Shown piece after piece: positions 7,990 through 14,480 of a DNA stretch of 16,911 nucleotides; within the stretch, counting starts at the first letter, position 1, and every line of letters starts with the position of its first letter. The stretch is from the NCBI GenBank assembly GCA_902802215.1, contig CADCLH010000049.1, positions 1-16,911 of the forward strand, given 5' to 3'. Both the position numbers and the translations under genes were made by a program. The stretch is from Oscillospiraceae bacterium. Lineage in GTDB: Bacteria > Bacillota > Clostridia > Oscillospirales > Oscillospiraceae. The notes beneath the pieces are model-generated. The model ran no database searches. It saw only the letters and a list, made by a program, of their open reading frames with translations, and had not been told where the DNA came from.

Positions 7990-9800
7990 GGGACATACGC
8001 GAATACCTGAAAGAGGGGGCGCTGCTGTTCGACGGCGGCATGGGCACCTACATCGCCGCGAGAACGCAGAGCTCGCACCGCGCGTGCGAGTGGGCAAACC
8101 TCACCAACCCCGCCGAGGTGGAGAGCATCCACCGCGCGTATCTGGACGCGGGCTGCGCGGCCGTCAAGACCAACACCTACGCCGTCAGCCGCCTGAGCTT
8201 CCCGGAGGAGACCTGCGCGGCCATCCTCAAGGCGGGCTGTGAGATCGCCGGGCGCGCCGCGGGGGACCGGGCCTATGTCTTTGCCGACGTCGGCCCCATC
8301 GAGGCCCCGGACGACCGGGACCTGCTGCCCGAATACTGCTTCGTGGTCGACCGTTTTCTGGAAAACGGCGTGCGCTGTTTCCTGTTCGAGACGCACGGCA
8401 GCGACCAGTACCTCCACAGCGTCGCGGCCTACATCCGCTCGCGTGATCCGGGGGCCTTCATCATCTGCTCCTACGCGATCCAGCCGGGCGGCTTCACCCG
8501 GCAGGGCGAGCTTGCGGAGAATCTGGTCCGCCGCACCTGGGCCGACCCGAACATCGACGCCGCGGGCTTCAACTGCATCACCTCCGCCCGCCACATGGTC
8601 GAGATCATGAAGCGCATCACGCCGGTGGAGGGCCTGTTCTCGGTGATGCCGAACGCGGGCTATCCGACGGTGCGCGGCAACCGCACCTTCTACAACGGCG
8701 AGCCCGCCTATTTTGCCCGGCAGGTGGCGGTGCTGCACGCGATGGGCGCGCGCATCCTGGGCGGCTGCTGCGGCACCACGCCCGAGCATATCGCGGCCAT
8801 CCCCGCGGCCATCGAGACGCCGGTGGCCGTGGTCCAGTACCCGGCGAGCCGGGAGGAGCCGCAGCGTGAGACGAAGGAGGACCCCTTCTGGGAGGCCCTC
8901 TGCGATCCGGACCGCCGCCCCTTCGCGGTCGAGCTGGACCCGCCCGACCTTGCGGACACGCACAGATTCATGCAGGGGGCCGAGGAGCTGCGCGACAGCG
9001 GCGCGGACATCATCACGATCGCCGACTGCCCCGTGGCCCGCACCCGCATGGATTCGAGCCTCATGGCCTGCAAGGTCCAGCGCGAGCTCGGCGTCAACGT
9101 CCTGCCGCACATGACCTGCCGCGACCGCAACCTCAACGCCACGCAGGCGCTGCTGCTCGGCCTGTGCGCCGAGGGCGTGCGCAACGTCCTCATCGTCACC
9201 GGCGACCCCATCCCGACGGCCAGCCGCGACGAGGTCAAGAGCGTCTACAACTTCAACTCCCGCAAGCTCATCCAGTATGTCGCGAGCCTGAACCGGACCC
9301 AGCTGCCGCGGCCCTTCCACATCTTCGGGGCGCTGAACGTCAACGCGCGCAACTTCTCCGTCCAGCTGGACATGGCGAAGCAGAAGGAGGAGGCGGGCTG
9401 CGAGGGCTTCATGACCCAGCCGGTCCTGACCTGGCAGGCGCTGGAGAACCTCAAGCTGGCGCGCGCCGAGCTCAAGGGGAAGATCCTCGGCGGCATCCTG
9501 CCCATCGTCAGCGGGCGCAACGCCCACTTCATCAACAGCGAGATCGCGGGCATCACGGTCGACCAGTTCATCATCGACTGCTACGACGGGGCGGACCGCG
9601 CCAAGGGCGAGGAGCTGGCCGTCGAGTTCTCCGCGGGCTTTGCCAGACGCATGCGCCCGTATGTGGACGGCTTCTACATCGTCACGCCGTTTTCCCGCAC
9701 GGCGCTGGTCGGGCGCATCATGGAGCGCATCCGCCGCGACGGCCCGGAGGGCGAGGGCTCCCCGAACCCCTTCTTTGACCGACCGTTTTTCCTGGACTGA
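7986..9800 (+). CDS. yitJ: Bifunctional homocysteine S-methyltransferase / 5,10-methylenetetrahydrofolate reductase
   Basis: The 604-aa fusion matches the B. subtilis YitJ type. The N-terminal homocysteine methyltransferase barrel (about 8-285) has zinc cysteines C197 (FNCIT) and C261/C262 (GGCCGTT). The C-terminal MTHFR barrel (about 311-585) shows FAVELDPP (E316, equivalent to the catalytic Glu of MetF), HMTCRDRN (375-382) and LIVTGDP (402-408, D407 near flavin). It should make 5-methyl-THF with FAD and a reduced nicotinamide, supplying the methyl donor for the upstream MetH. The ATG lies in an ATGA overlap with metH, with AAGGCAGGT upstream as a weak ribosome site. The operon therefore has two homocysteine-binding barrels. 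Whether the N-terminal domain here methylates homocysteine independently is uncertain. No intrinsic T-run terminator follows; a large palindrome begins 16 bp downstream. Confidence 0.93.
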   Translation: MRDIREYLKEGALLFDGGMGTYIAARTQSSHRACEWANLTNPAEVESIHRAYLDAGCAAVKTNTYAVSRLSFPEETCAAILKAGCEIAGRAAGDRAYVFADVGPIEAPDDRDLLPEYCFVVDRFLENGVRCFLFETHGSDQYLHSVAAYIRSRDPGAFIICSYAIQPGGFTRQGELAENLVRRTWADPNIDAAGFNCITSARHMVEIMKRITPVEGLFSVMPNAGYPTVRGNRTFYNGEPAYFARQVAVLHAMGARILGGCCGTTPEHIAAIPAAIETPVAVVQYPASREEPQRETKEDPFWEALCDPDRRPFAVELDPPDLADTHRFMQGAEELRDSGADIITIADCPVARTRMDSSLMACKVQRELGVNVLPHMTCRDRNLNATQALLLGLCAEGVRNVLIVTGDPIPTASRDEVKSVYNFNSRKLIQYVASLNRTQLPRPFHIFGALNVNARNFSVQLDMAKQKEEAGCEGFMTQPVLTWQALENLKLARAELKGKILGGILPIVSGRNAHFINSEIAGITVDQFIIDCYDGADRAKGEELAVEFSAGFARRMRPYVDGFYIVTPFSRTALVGRIMERIRRDGPEGEGSPNPFFDRPFFLD

Positions 9801-9816
9801 ATCAAATTGCAAAGAG

Positions 9817-9971
9817 AAGGGCGCGTTGCAAAATGCACCGCCTTGTCATTGCGAGGCCCCGTAAGGGGCCGTGGCAATCCGCTTCCCTTTGAAAAGAAGA
9901 CGGATTCCCACGCCAGTCTGAGGACTGGCTCGGAATGACGGGCTGGGATTTACATTTTGCAACGCGCCCTT
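9817..9971. repeat. MITE-like nested palindromic element with 19-bp terminal inverted repeats
   Basis: The ends AAGGGCGCGTTGCAAAATG (9817-9835) and CATTTTGCAACGCGCCCTT (9953-9971) are perfect inverted repeats. Inside are two hairpin arms: GGCCCC/GGGGCC (9855-9860 and 9865-9870, loop GTAA), flanked by ATTGC/GCAAT, and CCAGTC/GACTGG (9913-9918 and 9923-9928, loop TGAG), flanked by ATTCC/GGAAT. The arms are imperfect inverted copies of each other: GTCATTGCGAG against GTCATTCCGAG, and GTGGCAATCCG against GTGGGAATCCG. The whole could fold as a cruciform with side arms. No target-site duplication is obvious. Similar CATTGCGAG...GGCAATC repeats occur dispersed in many bacterial genomes (from memory). 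It fills the gap between two convergent transcription units and may end both. Confidence 0.85.
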
Positions 9972-9974
9972 TCG

Positions 9975-10340
9975 TCATTTTTCCTTCGGCTTTGCGATCA
10001 GCGAGATCGCCAGTGCGAACAGCACCGCCGCGCCGAGTCCGGCCGCCGCCGCGGTGAAGGGTCCCGCGAAGATCCCGAGCAGGCCCTTCTCCGCCACGGC
10101 CTTTTGTACGCCGCGGGCGATCGCGTTGCCGAAGCCCGTGAGCGGCACTGCGGCACCCGCGCCCGCCCAGTCGACCAGCGGCTGGTAGAGCCCGAGCGCG
10201 CCGAGCGCGACCCCGGCCACCACATAGCTCGTGAGGATGCGGGCGGGCGTGAGGGCGGTCGCGTCGATGAGCGCCTGTCCGACCAGGCACAGCAGGCCGC
10301 CGACGACAAAGGCGCGCAGGAGAGCGCTCAGCACGTTCAT
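9975..10340 (-). CDS. spoVAE: Stage V sporulation protein AE (SpoVAEb type)
   Basis: This 121-aa hydrophobic protein has about four membrane spans and the SpoVAC/SpoVAE-family signature, with TPARILTSYVVAG (31-43) and LTGFGNAIARG (67-77). In spore formers it is part of the inner-membrane SpoVA channel that moves Ca-dipicolinate into the forespore and releases it at germination. The start codon overlaps the spoVAD stop as ATGA on the minus strand, and GGGAGGA (10347-10353) lies 6 nt upstream, so translation is coupled to spoVAD. The stop lies 3 bp from the palindromic element. A longer reading frame extends upstream in this frame, but it runs through spoVAD out of frame and is not coding. Confidence 0.9.
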   Translation of the reverse strand: MNVLSALLRAFVVGGLLCLVGQALIDATALTPARILTSYVVAGVALGALGLYQPLVDWAGAGAAVPLTGFGNAIARGVQKAVAEKGLLGIFAGPFTAAAAGLGAAVLFALAISLIAKPKEK

Positions 10341-11356
10341 AGACTGTCCTCCCGCTCGATGGCCACCGCGTGGCAGACCCCCGGGATCGAGCAGCCCTGC
10401 TGACAGCTCAGCGGCGACATCAGCGCGCCGGTCCCGGCGAAGAGCACGCGCTTCCAGACGCCGCGCTCCATGGCGGGCAGGATGTGCGCGCACAGCACCG
10501 CCGCCGAGCAGCCGCAGCCCGAGCCGCCCGCGTGCACGTCCTGGGTCTTGAGATCGTAGAGCAGCACGCCGCAGTCCATATAGTGCATCCCCGGCGAGCG
10601 CCCGTCCTTTTGCAGCAGATCCTGCAGGATGTCGTGGCCGATCGCGCCGAGGTCCCCGGTGAAGACCGCGTCGTAGTCCCCGAAGTCCCGCCCCGTGTCG
10701 ATGAAGTGCGCGCTGATCGTGTCGAAGGCCGCGGGAGCCATGGCTGCGCCCATGTTGCAGGCATCGGTGACGCCCGCGTCCACGATGCGCCCGGGCGTGA
10801 CGTGGGTGACGCGCAGCGTCCCCGCCCCTTTTTCGAGCACGGCCGCGCCCGCCCCGGTGACGGTCCACTGGGCGGTGGGGGTGCGCTGCCCGCCGTATTC
10901 CAGCGGGAAGCGGTATTGCCGCTCGGCGGTGCAGAAGTGCGAGCCCGTCATCGCGCAGGCCGAGGAAACGCCGCCTCCGTCCACCAGCAGCGCCGCCAGC
11001 GCCAGCCCCTCGGCCATCGTCGAGCAGGCCCCGTAGAGCCCGAGATAGGGCTCGGCGCAGTCGCGGACGGCAAAGGCGGAGCTGATGCACTGGTTGAGCA
11101 GATCGCCGCCGAGCAGCAGCTCGGGCCGCCTTGTCGGCCGGTCCCACTTGCCCAGACAGAGGTTCAGGCACTCGCGCAGCATGGAGCTCTCGGCCTTCTC
11201 CCAGCTGTCCTGCCCGAACCAGGCGTCCTCCGAGATCAGGTCGAAGCCGCCGCCCAGCGGGCCTTCGCCCTCCTTTTTTCCGCCCGCCGCCGCGTAAGCG
11301 CCGACGTGTACCGTTTCCGTCAATCGCAGCGTCTGCCGCCCGATCCGTTCGGCCAT
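10337..11356 (-). CDS. spoVAD: Stage V sporulation protein AD
   Basis: The 339-aa product has the thiolase-like fold of SpoVAD, the dipicolinate-binding component of the SpoVA complex at the spore inner membrane. Visible family features are GACSTMAEGLALAA (109-122), the GSHFCTAERQYRFPLEYGGQ block (138-157), GDLGAIG (234-240), AGGSGCGCSA (276-285) and the C-terminal SPLSCQQGCSIPGVCHAV (314-331). Length is typical. The ATG at 11356 has AAGGTGG (11363-11369) 6 nt upstream. It is first of a two-gene unit with spoVAE. spoVAC, which usually precedes it, is absent: the upstream neighbour is a cytidylate-kinase-like gene separated by a terminator. Expression is expected in the forespore under sigma-G, but I cannot pick out a convincing -35/-10 pair in the 51 bp upstream. 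Confidence 0.93.
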   Translation of the reverse strand: MAERIGRQTLRLTETVHVGAYAAAGGKKEGEGPLGGGFDLISEDAWFGQDSWEKAESSMLRECLNLCLGKWDRPTRRPELLLGGDLLNQCISSAFAVRDCAEPYLGLYGACSTMAEGLALAALLVDGGGVSSACAMTGSHFCTAERQYRFPLEYGGQRTPTAQWTVTGAGAAVLEKGAGTLRVTHVTPGRIVDAGVTDACNMGAAMAPAAFDTISAHFIDTGRDFGDYDAVFTGDLGAIGHDILQDLLQKDGRSPGMHYMDCGVLLYDLKTQDVHAGGSGCGCSAAVLCAHILPAMERGVWKRVLFAGTGALMSPLSCQQGCSIPGVCHAVAIEREDSL

Positions 11357-11404
11357 GAAAAACCACCTTCCGTTGCTTTTTCCTTAGCTTTCCCGAAAAG
11401 ACGC

Positions 11405-11440
11405 AAAAAATTTGCCGCATCCGTCGGATGCGGCAAATTT
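11405..11440 (-). terminator. Intrinsic terminator of the cytidylate-kinase-like gene
   Basis: AAATTTGCCGCATCCG (11408-11423) and CGGATGCGGCAAATTT (11425-11440) form a perfect 16-bp stem around a single base. In practice the inner bases open as a loop. Read on the minus strand the stem is followed by a T-run (As at 11405-11410). It starts 3 bp after the stop of the minus-strand gene and insulates spoVAD from it. Confidence 0.9.
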
Positions 11441-11443
11441 AAA

Positions 11444-12040
11444 TCACCTGTCCTGCAAGATGGCCTCCGCGCAGGAGCGGATGATCCGGACCGCCCCCTC
11501 GACGGGGATGCGGGTGACGTTGAGGGTGAGATCATAGCATGCGGGGTCGCCCCAGGTCTGGTCGGTGAAATACGAGTAGTAGCCGGCACGGTCCCGGTCG
11601 ACGCTCTTGATGAGCTTCTTCGCCTGCTCGGCGGTGAGCTCGGAATTCTCGACCACGGTCTGGATGCGGAAATCCCGTTCGGCGGTGATGAAGACGCGCA
11701 CCAGATCGGGACGGTCCCGCAGCACATAGTCGGCGCAGCGCCCGATGAAGACGGCGTCGCCCTCCTCCGCGAGCTCCCGAATCGCGTCGAACTGGGCGTT
11801 GGCCAGACGCATGTTCAGCCGGAAATCGCCGCCCACCTCGATGGAGCCGACGGCCGGGATGAAATAGGGGAAGACGCGCTTCTCGTCGTAGGATTTCAGG
11901 ATCTCCCGGCTGAAGTGGGAGTTTTCCGCAGCGCGCTCGAGGATCTCCTTGTCGCAGTAATTGCAGCCGAGCTGGGCCGCAAGCTGCTGGGCGATCAGAT
12001 AACCGCGCGTGCCGTGCTGTCTGCCGAAGGTGATGATCAT
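11444..12040 (-). CDS. Cytidylate kinase-like family protein
   Basis: This 198-aa cytosolic protein starts MIITFGRQHGTRG, the form seen in the cytidylate-kinase-like family (ITISRQYGSGG type), where the usual GxxGxGKST Walker A of true Cmk is altered. GCNYCDKEIL (25-34), VFIGRCADYVLRDRP (97-111) and YDLTLNV (169-175) also match. It probably binds a nucleotide, but the substrate of this family is not established, and it should not be annotated as the housekeeping CMP kinase. The start at 12040 is preferred over an in-frame ATG 19 codons upstream because GAGGAG (12048-12053) lies 7 nt upstream, the homologous sequence begins there, and the upstream extension overlaps the promoter. It is monocistronic, divergent from the flippase gene, and precedes spoVAD on the same strand. 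Confidence 0.85.
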   Translation of the reverse strand: MIITFGRQHGTRGYLIAQQLAAQLGCNYCDKEILERAAENSHFSREILKSYDEKRVFPYFIPAVGSIEVGGDFRLNMRLANAQFDAIRELAEEGDAVFIGRCADYVLRDRPDLVRVFITAERDFRIQTVVENSELTAEQAKKLIKSVDRDRAGYYSYFTDQTWGDPACYDLTLNVTRIPVEGAVRIIRSCAEAILQDR

Positions 12041-12068
12041 GGCTGTTCTCCTCTGCTTTTCTGCTCTC

Positions 12069-12097
12069 AGCATAGCATGGAGCGGCGCTTTTTTCAA
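12069..12097 (-). promoter_or_regulatory. Sigma-A promoter for the cytidylate-kinase-like gene
   Basis: On the minus strand TTGAAA (plus-strand 12092-12097) and TATGCT (12069-12074) are separated by 17 bp, with an extended TGC before the -10. Transcription would start about 20 bp upstream of the ATG at 12040. Confidence 0.7.
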
Positions 12098-12134
12098 GTG
12101 TTTCAGAAGCGGGACAAGTGCGCGGCCCTGTCCG

Positions 12135-12142
12135 CATAAGAT
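12135..12142 (+). promoter_or_regulatory. Possible mother-cell sigma (E/K type) -10 element for the flippase gene
   Basis: CATAAGAT fits the CATAnnnT pattern of SigE/SigK -10 elements and lies 26 bp before the ATG at 12169. No good sigma-A -35 is found at 16-18 bp, and no clean SigE -35 is seen either. This is suggestive only, resting partly on the SpoVB-like product. Confidence 0.3.
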
Positions 12143-12168
12143 GGAGGCACGGAGAGGGGAGAGTTGCC

Positions 12169-13491
12169 ATGCGAAATCGGAGACTGCTTTACAACACCGC
12201 GCTGCTGACGGTCTCCTCGCTTGCGATGAACGCGGTCGCCATGTCCTTTCAGGCGTGGCTGGTCGGGCGCATCGGCACGGCGGGGATCGGTCTGTATCAG
12301 CTGGTCGTGTCGGTGATGAACCTGACGGCGACCTTCGCCATCTCCGGCATCCGCTTTGCGGCGACCCGTCTGGTGGCGGAGGAGCTGGGCGCGGCGCATA
12401 CGGAGGGCGTGCGCGCGGTCATGGGGCGCTGCCTCGGCTACGCGGGGCTGTTCGGCTTTGCCGCGGCCATGATCCTCCTGGCTCTGGCCGAGCCCGTCGG
12501 CTTTCTGTGGATCGGGGACGCGCGCACCGTGCTCTCGCTGAGACTGGCCGCCTTTTCCATGCCCTGCATCTCACTGTGCGCGGCCCTCTCGGGCTACTTC
12601 ACGGCGAACGGGCGCGTCTGGAAGCCGACCCTGATCCACCTGGCCGAGCAGCTCGCGGGGATCGCGCTGGTGGTCTGCTTCCTCCGGCGGACCCCGGCGG
12701 GGGATCTGGAGAAAAGCTGCGCCGCCGTGACGCTCGGGAGCACGGCGGCGGATCTGCTCGGCCTGGGTCTGATGGCTCTGGCCTATGTACTGGACAGGAG
12801 ACGCTACGGCGACGGGGAGGGGAGCGCCGCGGGCCTGACCGGCCGCATGCTCCGCATCGCGGTGCCGCTGGCCCTGTCGGCCTATGCCCGCAGCGCGCTG
12901 ACCACCCTCCGGCATCTGCTGGTGCCGCGGGGGCTGCGGGCGGCGGGCTGGTCGGCGGACGGCGCGCTCTCCGGCTACGGGGTCATCCAGGGCATGGTGC
13001 TGCCGGTCCTGTTCTTCCCGGCCTGCATCATGGCCGCCCTGTCGGAGCTCATCGTCCCGGAGCTGACGGCCTCGCAGGTGCGGCGCGACGGGCGCGCCAT
13101 CACCGCGACGACCGGAGAGCTCCTGCGCGCAAGCGTCCTGTTCTCCGGCGCGGTGGGCCTGTTCCTCTTTGTCTTTGCCGACAGGCTGGGCCTTGCGATC
13201 TACCGCAGCTTCGAGGCGGGGCGCTATATCCGCATCCTCGCGCCGCTGGTGCCCGTCATGTATACCGACATGGCCGTCGACGGTTGTCTCAAGGGCCTCG
13301 GCCAGCAGGTGTGGAGCATGGGCATCAACATCGCGGAATCCCTGCTCGGCCTGCTGCTCGTGTGGCAGCTCCTGCCGCGCTGGGGGCTGGCGGCCTACAT
13401 CGGCGTGTTTTATTTTACGGAGCTGTTCAACTTCTCCCTGAGCCTTCTCCGGCTGCGGCGCGTCACGCGCCCCTTTGCGCGCGCCGCTTGA
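12169..13491 (+). CDS. SpoVB-like MOP-family flippase (polysaccharide/lipid-linked oligosaccharide transporter)
   Basis: The 440-aa integral membrane protein is hydrophobic almost throughout, consistent with 12-14 helices of the multidrug/oligosaccharidyl-lipid/polysaccharide (MOP) exporter superfamily. The N-terminus (MRNRRLLYNTALLTVSSLAM, then GRIGTAGIGLYQLV at 35-48) and the C-terminal DMAVDGCLKGLGQQVWSMGINIAE block resemble SpoVB/stage V sporulation relatives. Such proteins are thought to flip lipid-linked cell-wall or cortex precursors. B. subtilis SpoVB is somewhat longer (about 518 aa). The ATG at 12169 has GGGGAGAG ending 6 nt upstream; an in-frame ATG at 12118 lacks such a site. A CATAAGAT element upstream would fit sporulation control. 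The 3' end overlaps convergent ribU by 29 bp. A general polysaccharide exporter is the alternative. Confidence 0.8.
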   Translation: MRNRRLLYNTALLTVSSLAMNAVAMSFQAWLVGRIGTAGIGLYQLVVSVMNLTATFAISGIRFAATRLVAEELGAAHTEGVRAVMGRCLGYAGLFGFAAAMILLALAEPVGFLWIGDARTVLSLRLAAFSMPCISLCAALSGYFTANGRVWKPTLIHLAEQLAGIALVVCFLRRTPAGDLEKSCAAVTLGSTAADLLGLGLMALAYVLDRRRYGDGEGSAAGLTGRMLRIAVPLALSAYARSALTTLRHLLVPRGLRAAGWSADGALSGYGVIQGMVLPVLFFPACIMAALSELIVPELTASQVRRDGRAITATTGELLRASVLFSGAVGLFLFVFADRLGLAIYRSFEAGRYIRILAPLVPVMYTDMAVDGCLKGLGQQVWSMGINIAESLLGLLLVWQLLPRWGLAAYIGVFYFTELFNFSLSLLRLRRVTRPFARAA

Positions 13492-14191
13492 GGGCCAGCG
13501 CGTCGCCGCGGTGCAGCAGAGGCGAGATGCGCTTATACAGCAGGAAGGTCAGCGCGGAGACGACCACGCCCTTGAGCAGATTGAAGGGCACCACGGCGAA
13601 GAGCACCAGCGTCCAGACGCTGTGGATGGAGGCGTTGACCTTGGTCCCCATGCCGATGATGGCCTCCATCGGCATGCCGTAGAGGGCGGCGAACTTGGGC
13701 AGCAGATACACGGCGTTGAAGGCGCTGCCGAACACCGTCATGACCGCGGTGCCGACGCCCATGCCCGCAAGCGCGGTCTTTTTGCCGGGCCTTGCGTGGT
13801 AGACGACGCTCGCGGGCAGGACGAAGGAGCAGCCGACCGCGAAGTTGGCGAAATCGCCCACGAAGGCGGTGCTGGTGCCCTTGAGCACGAGCTTGACCAG
13901 GACCTTCACGAGCTCCGCCGCCACCCCGGCCACGGGGCCGAGATAGAAGGTGCAGATCAGCACCGGCATCTCGCCGAGGTCGATCTTGTAGAAGGGCGGG
14001 GCGAAGAACAGCGGGATCTCAATGAGCATCAGCACGCCCGCGAGGCAGGCGAACATCGCGGTGTAGGCGATGTAGTGCGTGCTGGAGAAGGGCTTTTTGT
14101 CCTTCATCCAGATCTTTTCAAACAGCGACGCCGCCCCGAACAGCAGCACGACCGTGGCGACGCAGGCCAGAACGAAGCCCAGGTTTTCCAT
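13463..14191 (-). CDS. ribU: Riboflavin transporter, ECF substrate-binding (S) component
   Basis: This 242-aa membrane protein has an extra N-terminal helix (about 4-24), a basic loop (30-34), then five to six helices typical of RibU. YKIDLGEMPVLICTFYLGP (68-86) corresponds to the RibU substrate-site segment, and KGTSTAFVGDFANFAVG (104-120) also fits. It binds riboflavin and works with a shared energising module (EcfA/A'/T) that is not encoded here. Assignment is strongly supported by the FMN riboswitch in its leader. The ATG at 14191 has GGAGG (14199-14203) 7 nt upstream; the open frame extends further upstream through the terminator, so a longer start is rejected. The last 29 bp overlap the convergent flippase gene. 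Confidence 0.92.
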   Translation of the reverse strand: MENLGFVLACVATVVLLFGAASLFEKIWMKDKKPFSSTHYIAYTAMFACLAGVLMLIEIPLFFAPPFYKIDLGEMPVLICTFYLGPVAGVAAELVKVLVKLVLKGTSTAFVGDFANFAVGCSFVLPASVVYHARPGKKTALAGMGVGTAVMTVFGSAFNAVYLLPKFAALYGMPMEAIIGMGTKVNASIHSVWTLVLFAVVPFNLLKGVVVSALTFLLYKRISPLLHRGDALALKRRAQRGA

Positions 14192-14204
14192 GACAAGACC
14201 TCCA

Positions 14205-14237
14205 AAAAGAAAAATGCCCGAAGACGAATCTTCAGGC
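14205..14237 (-). terminator. Expression-platform terminator of the FMN riboswitch
   Basis: On the minus strand GCCTGAAGA (14229-14237) pairs with TCTTCGGGC (14216-14224) around a TTCG tetraloop, with one A-C mismatch, followed by ATTTTTCTTTTT. The 5' strand of this stem is also complementary over 9 nt to the 5' strand of aptamer helix P1 (14391-14399), giving the alternative antiterminator. Confidence 0.85.
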
Positions 14238-14269
14238 AAAACGGCGTCCGCCGCCCAAAACGGCGGCGA

Positions 14270-14400
14270 CATCTTCTTCCATCCAGACTTTACTGTCGGT
14301 ACCGGAATCGCACCGGTTCCTGCCTTGCGGCTCGCGGACTACGGGTGAAGCACGCTTCACCCTCACCGCCGATCGGGAATTTCACCCTGCCCTGAAGATG
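14270..14400 (-). promoter_or_regulatory. FMN riboswitch (RFN element) aptamer
   Basis: Read on the minus strand, the segment contains the RFN core in order: AGGGTGAAATTCCCGATCGG, GGCGGTGA, a variable hairpin (GGGTGAAGCGTGCTTCACCC), CCGCGAGCC, GCAGGAACCGGTG, ATTCCGGTACCGACAGTAAA and GTCTGGATGGAAGAAGAT. P1 is CATCTTC (14394-14400) with GAAGATG (14270-14276). FMN binding is known to turn such genes off. It lies between the promoter at 14406-14434 and ribU. Confidence 0.96.
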
Positions 14401-14405
14401 GACTG

Positions 14406-14434
14406 AGTATAGCACGTTCAAAAGCTTTTGACAA
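14406..14434 (-). promoter_or_regulatory. Sigma-A promoter of the ribU transcript
   Basis: Minus-strand TTGTCA (plus 14429-14434) and TATACT (14406-14411) are separated by 17 bp with an extended TGC. The transcript would begin just upstream of the riboswitch P1 helix. Its -35 overlaps that of the divergent promoter at 14428-14456. Confidence 0.85.
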
Positions 14435-14456
14435 GAGGGGAAAGAGGGAATACAAT
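14428..14456 (+). promoter_or_regulatory. Sigma-A promoter of the SLOG-family gene
   Basis: A consensus TTGACA (14428-14433) and TACAAT (14451-14456) are separated by 17 bp. Transcription would start near 14463, leaving a leader of about 18 nt with the AGGTGG ribosome site. The -35 box is superimposed, one base offset, on the -35 of the ribU promoter. Confidence 0.88.
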
Positions 14457-14480
14457 AGGACCCGGAAACGAGGTGGGATC

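Noticed and set aside
5620..8097. Very long minus-strand open frames opposite metH, the MTHFR fusion, the EAL and GH13 genes (up to about 825 codons)
   Set aside because: They mirror the third-position G/C bias of the real genes. Their translations are Arg/Ala/Asp/His/Val-rich with no family motifs, and the plus-strand genes have complete catalytic motifs and ribosome sites.
9801..9974. A CRISPR array or tRNA in the repeat-containing gap
   Set aside because: The repeats are inverted, not spaced direct repeats, and no cloverleaf or T-loop consensus is present.
9975..11420. A 481-codon minus-strand frame that includes spoVAE at its end
   Set aside because: Only the last 121 codons match a family. 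The rest runs out of frame through spoVAD, which has its own intact motifs. spoVAE starts at the ATG at 10340 with its own ribosome site.
11444..12040. Calling this gene cmk, the housekeeping CMP kinase
   Set aside because: The N-terminus has GRQHGTRG in place of the GxxGxGKS/T Walker A, which places it in the cytidylate-kinase-like family of unproven function.
10370..12139. A 589-codon plus-strand open frame opposite spoVAD and the cytidylate-kinase-like gene
   Set aside because: It has no recognisable motifs, crosses a terminator and a gene boundary, and is antisense to two well-supported genes.
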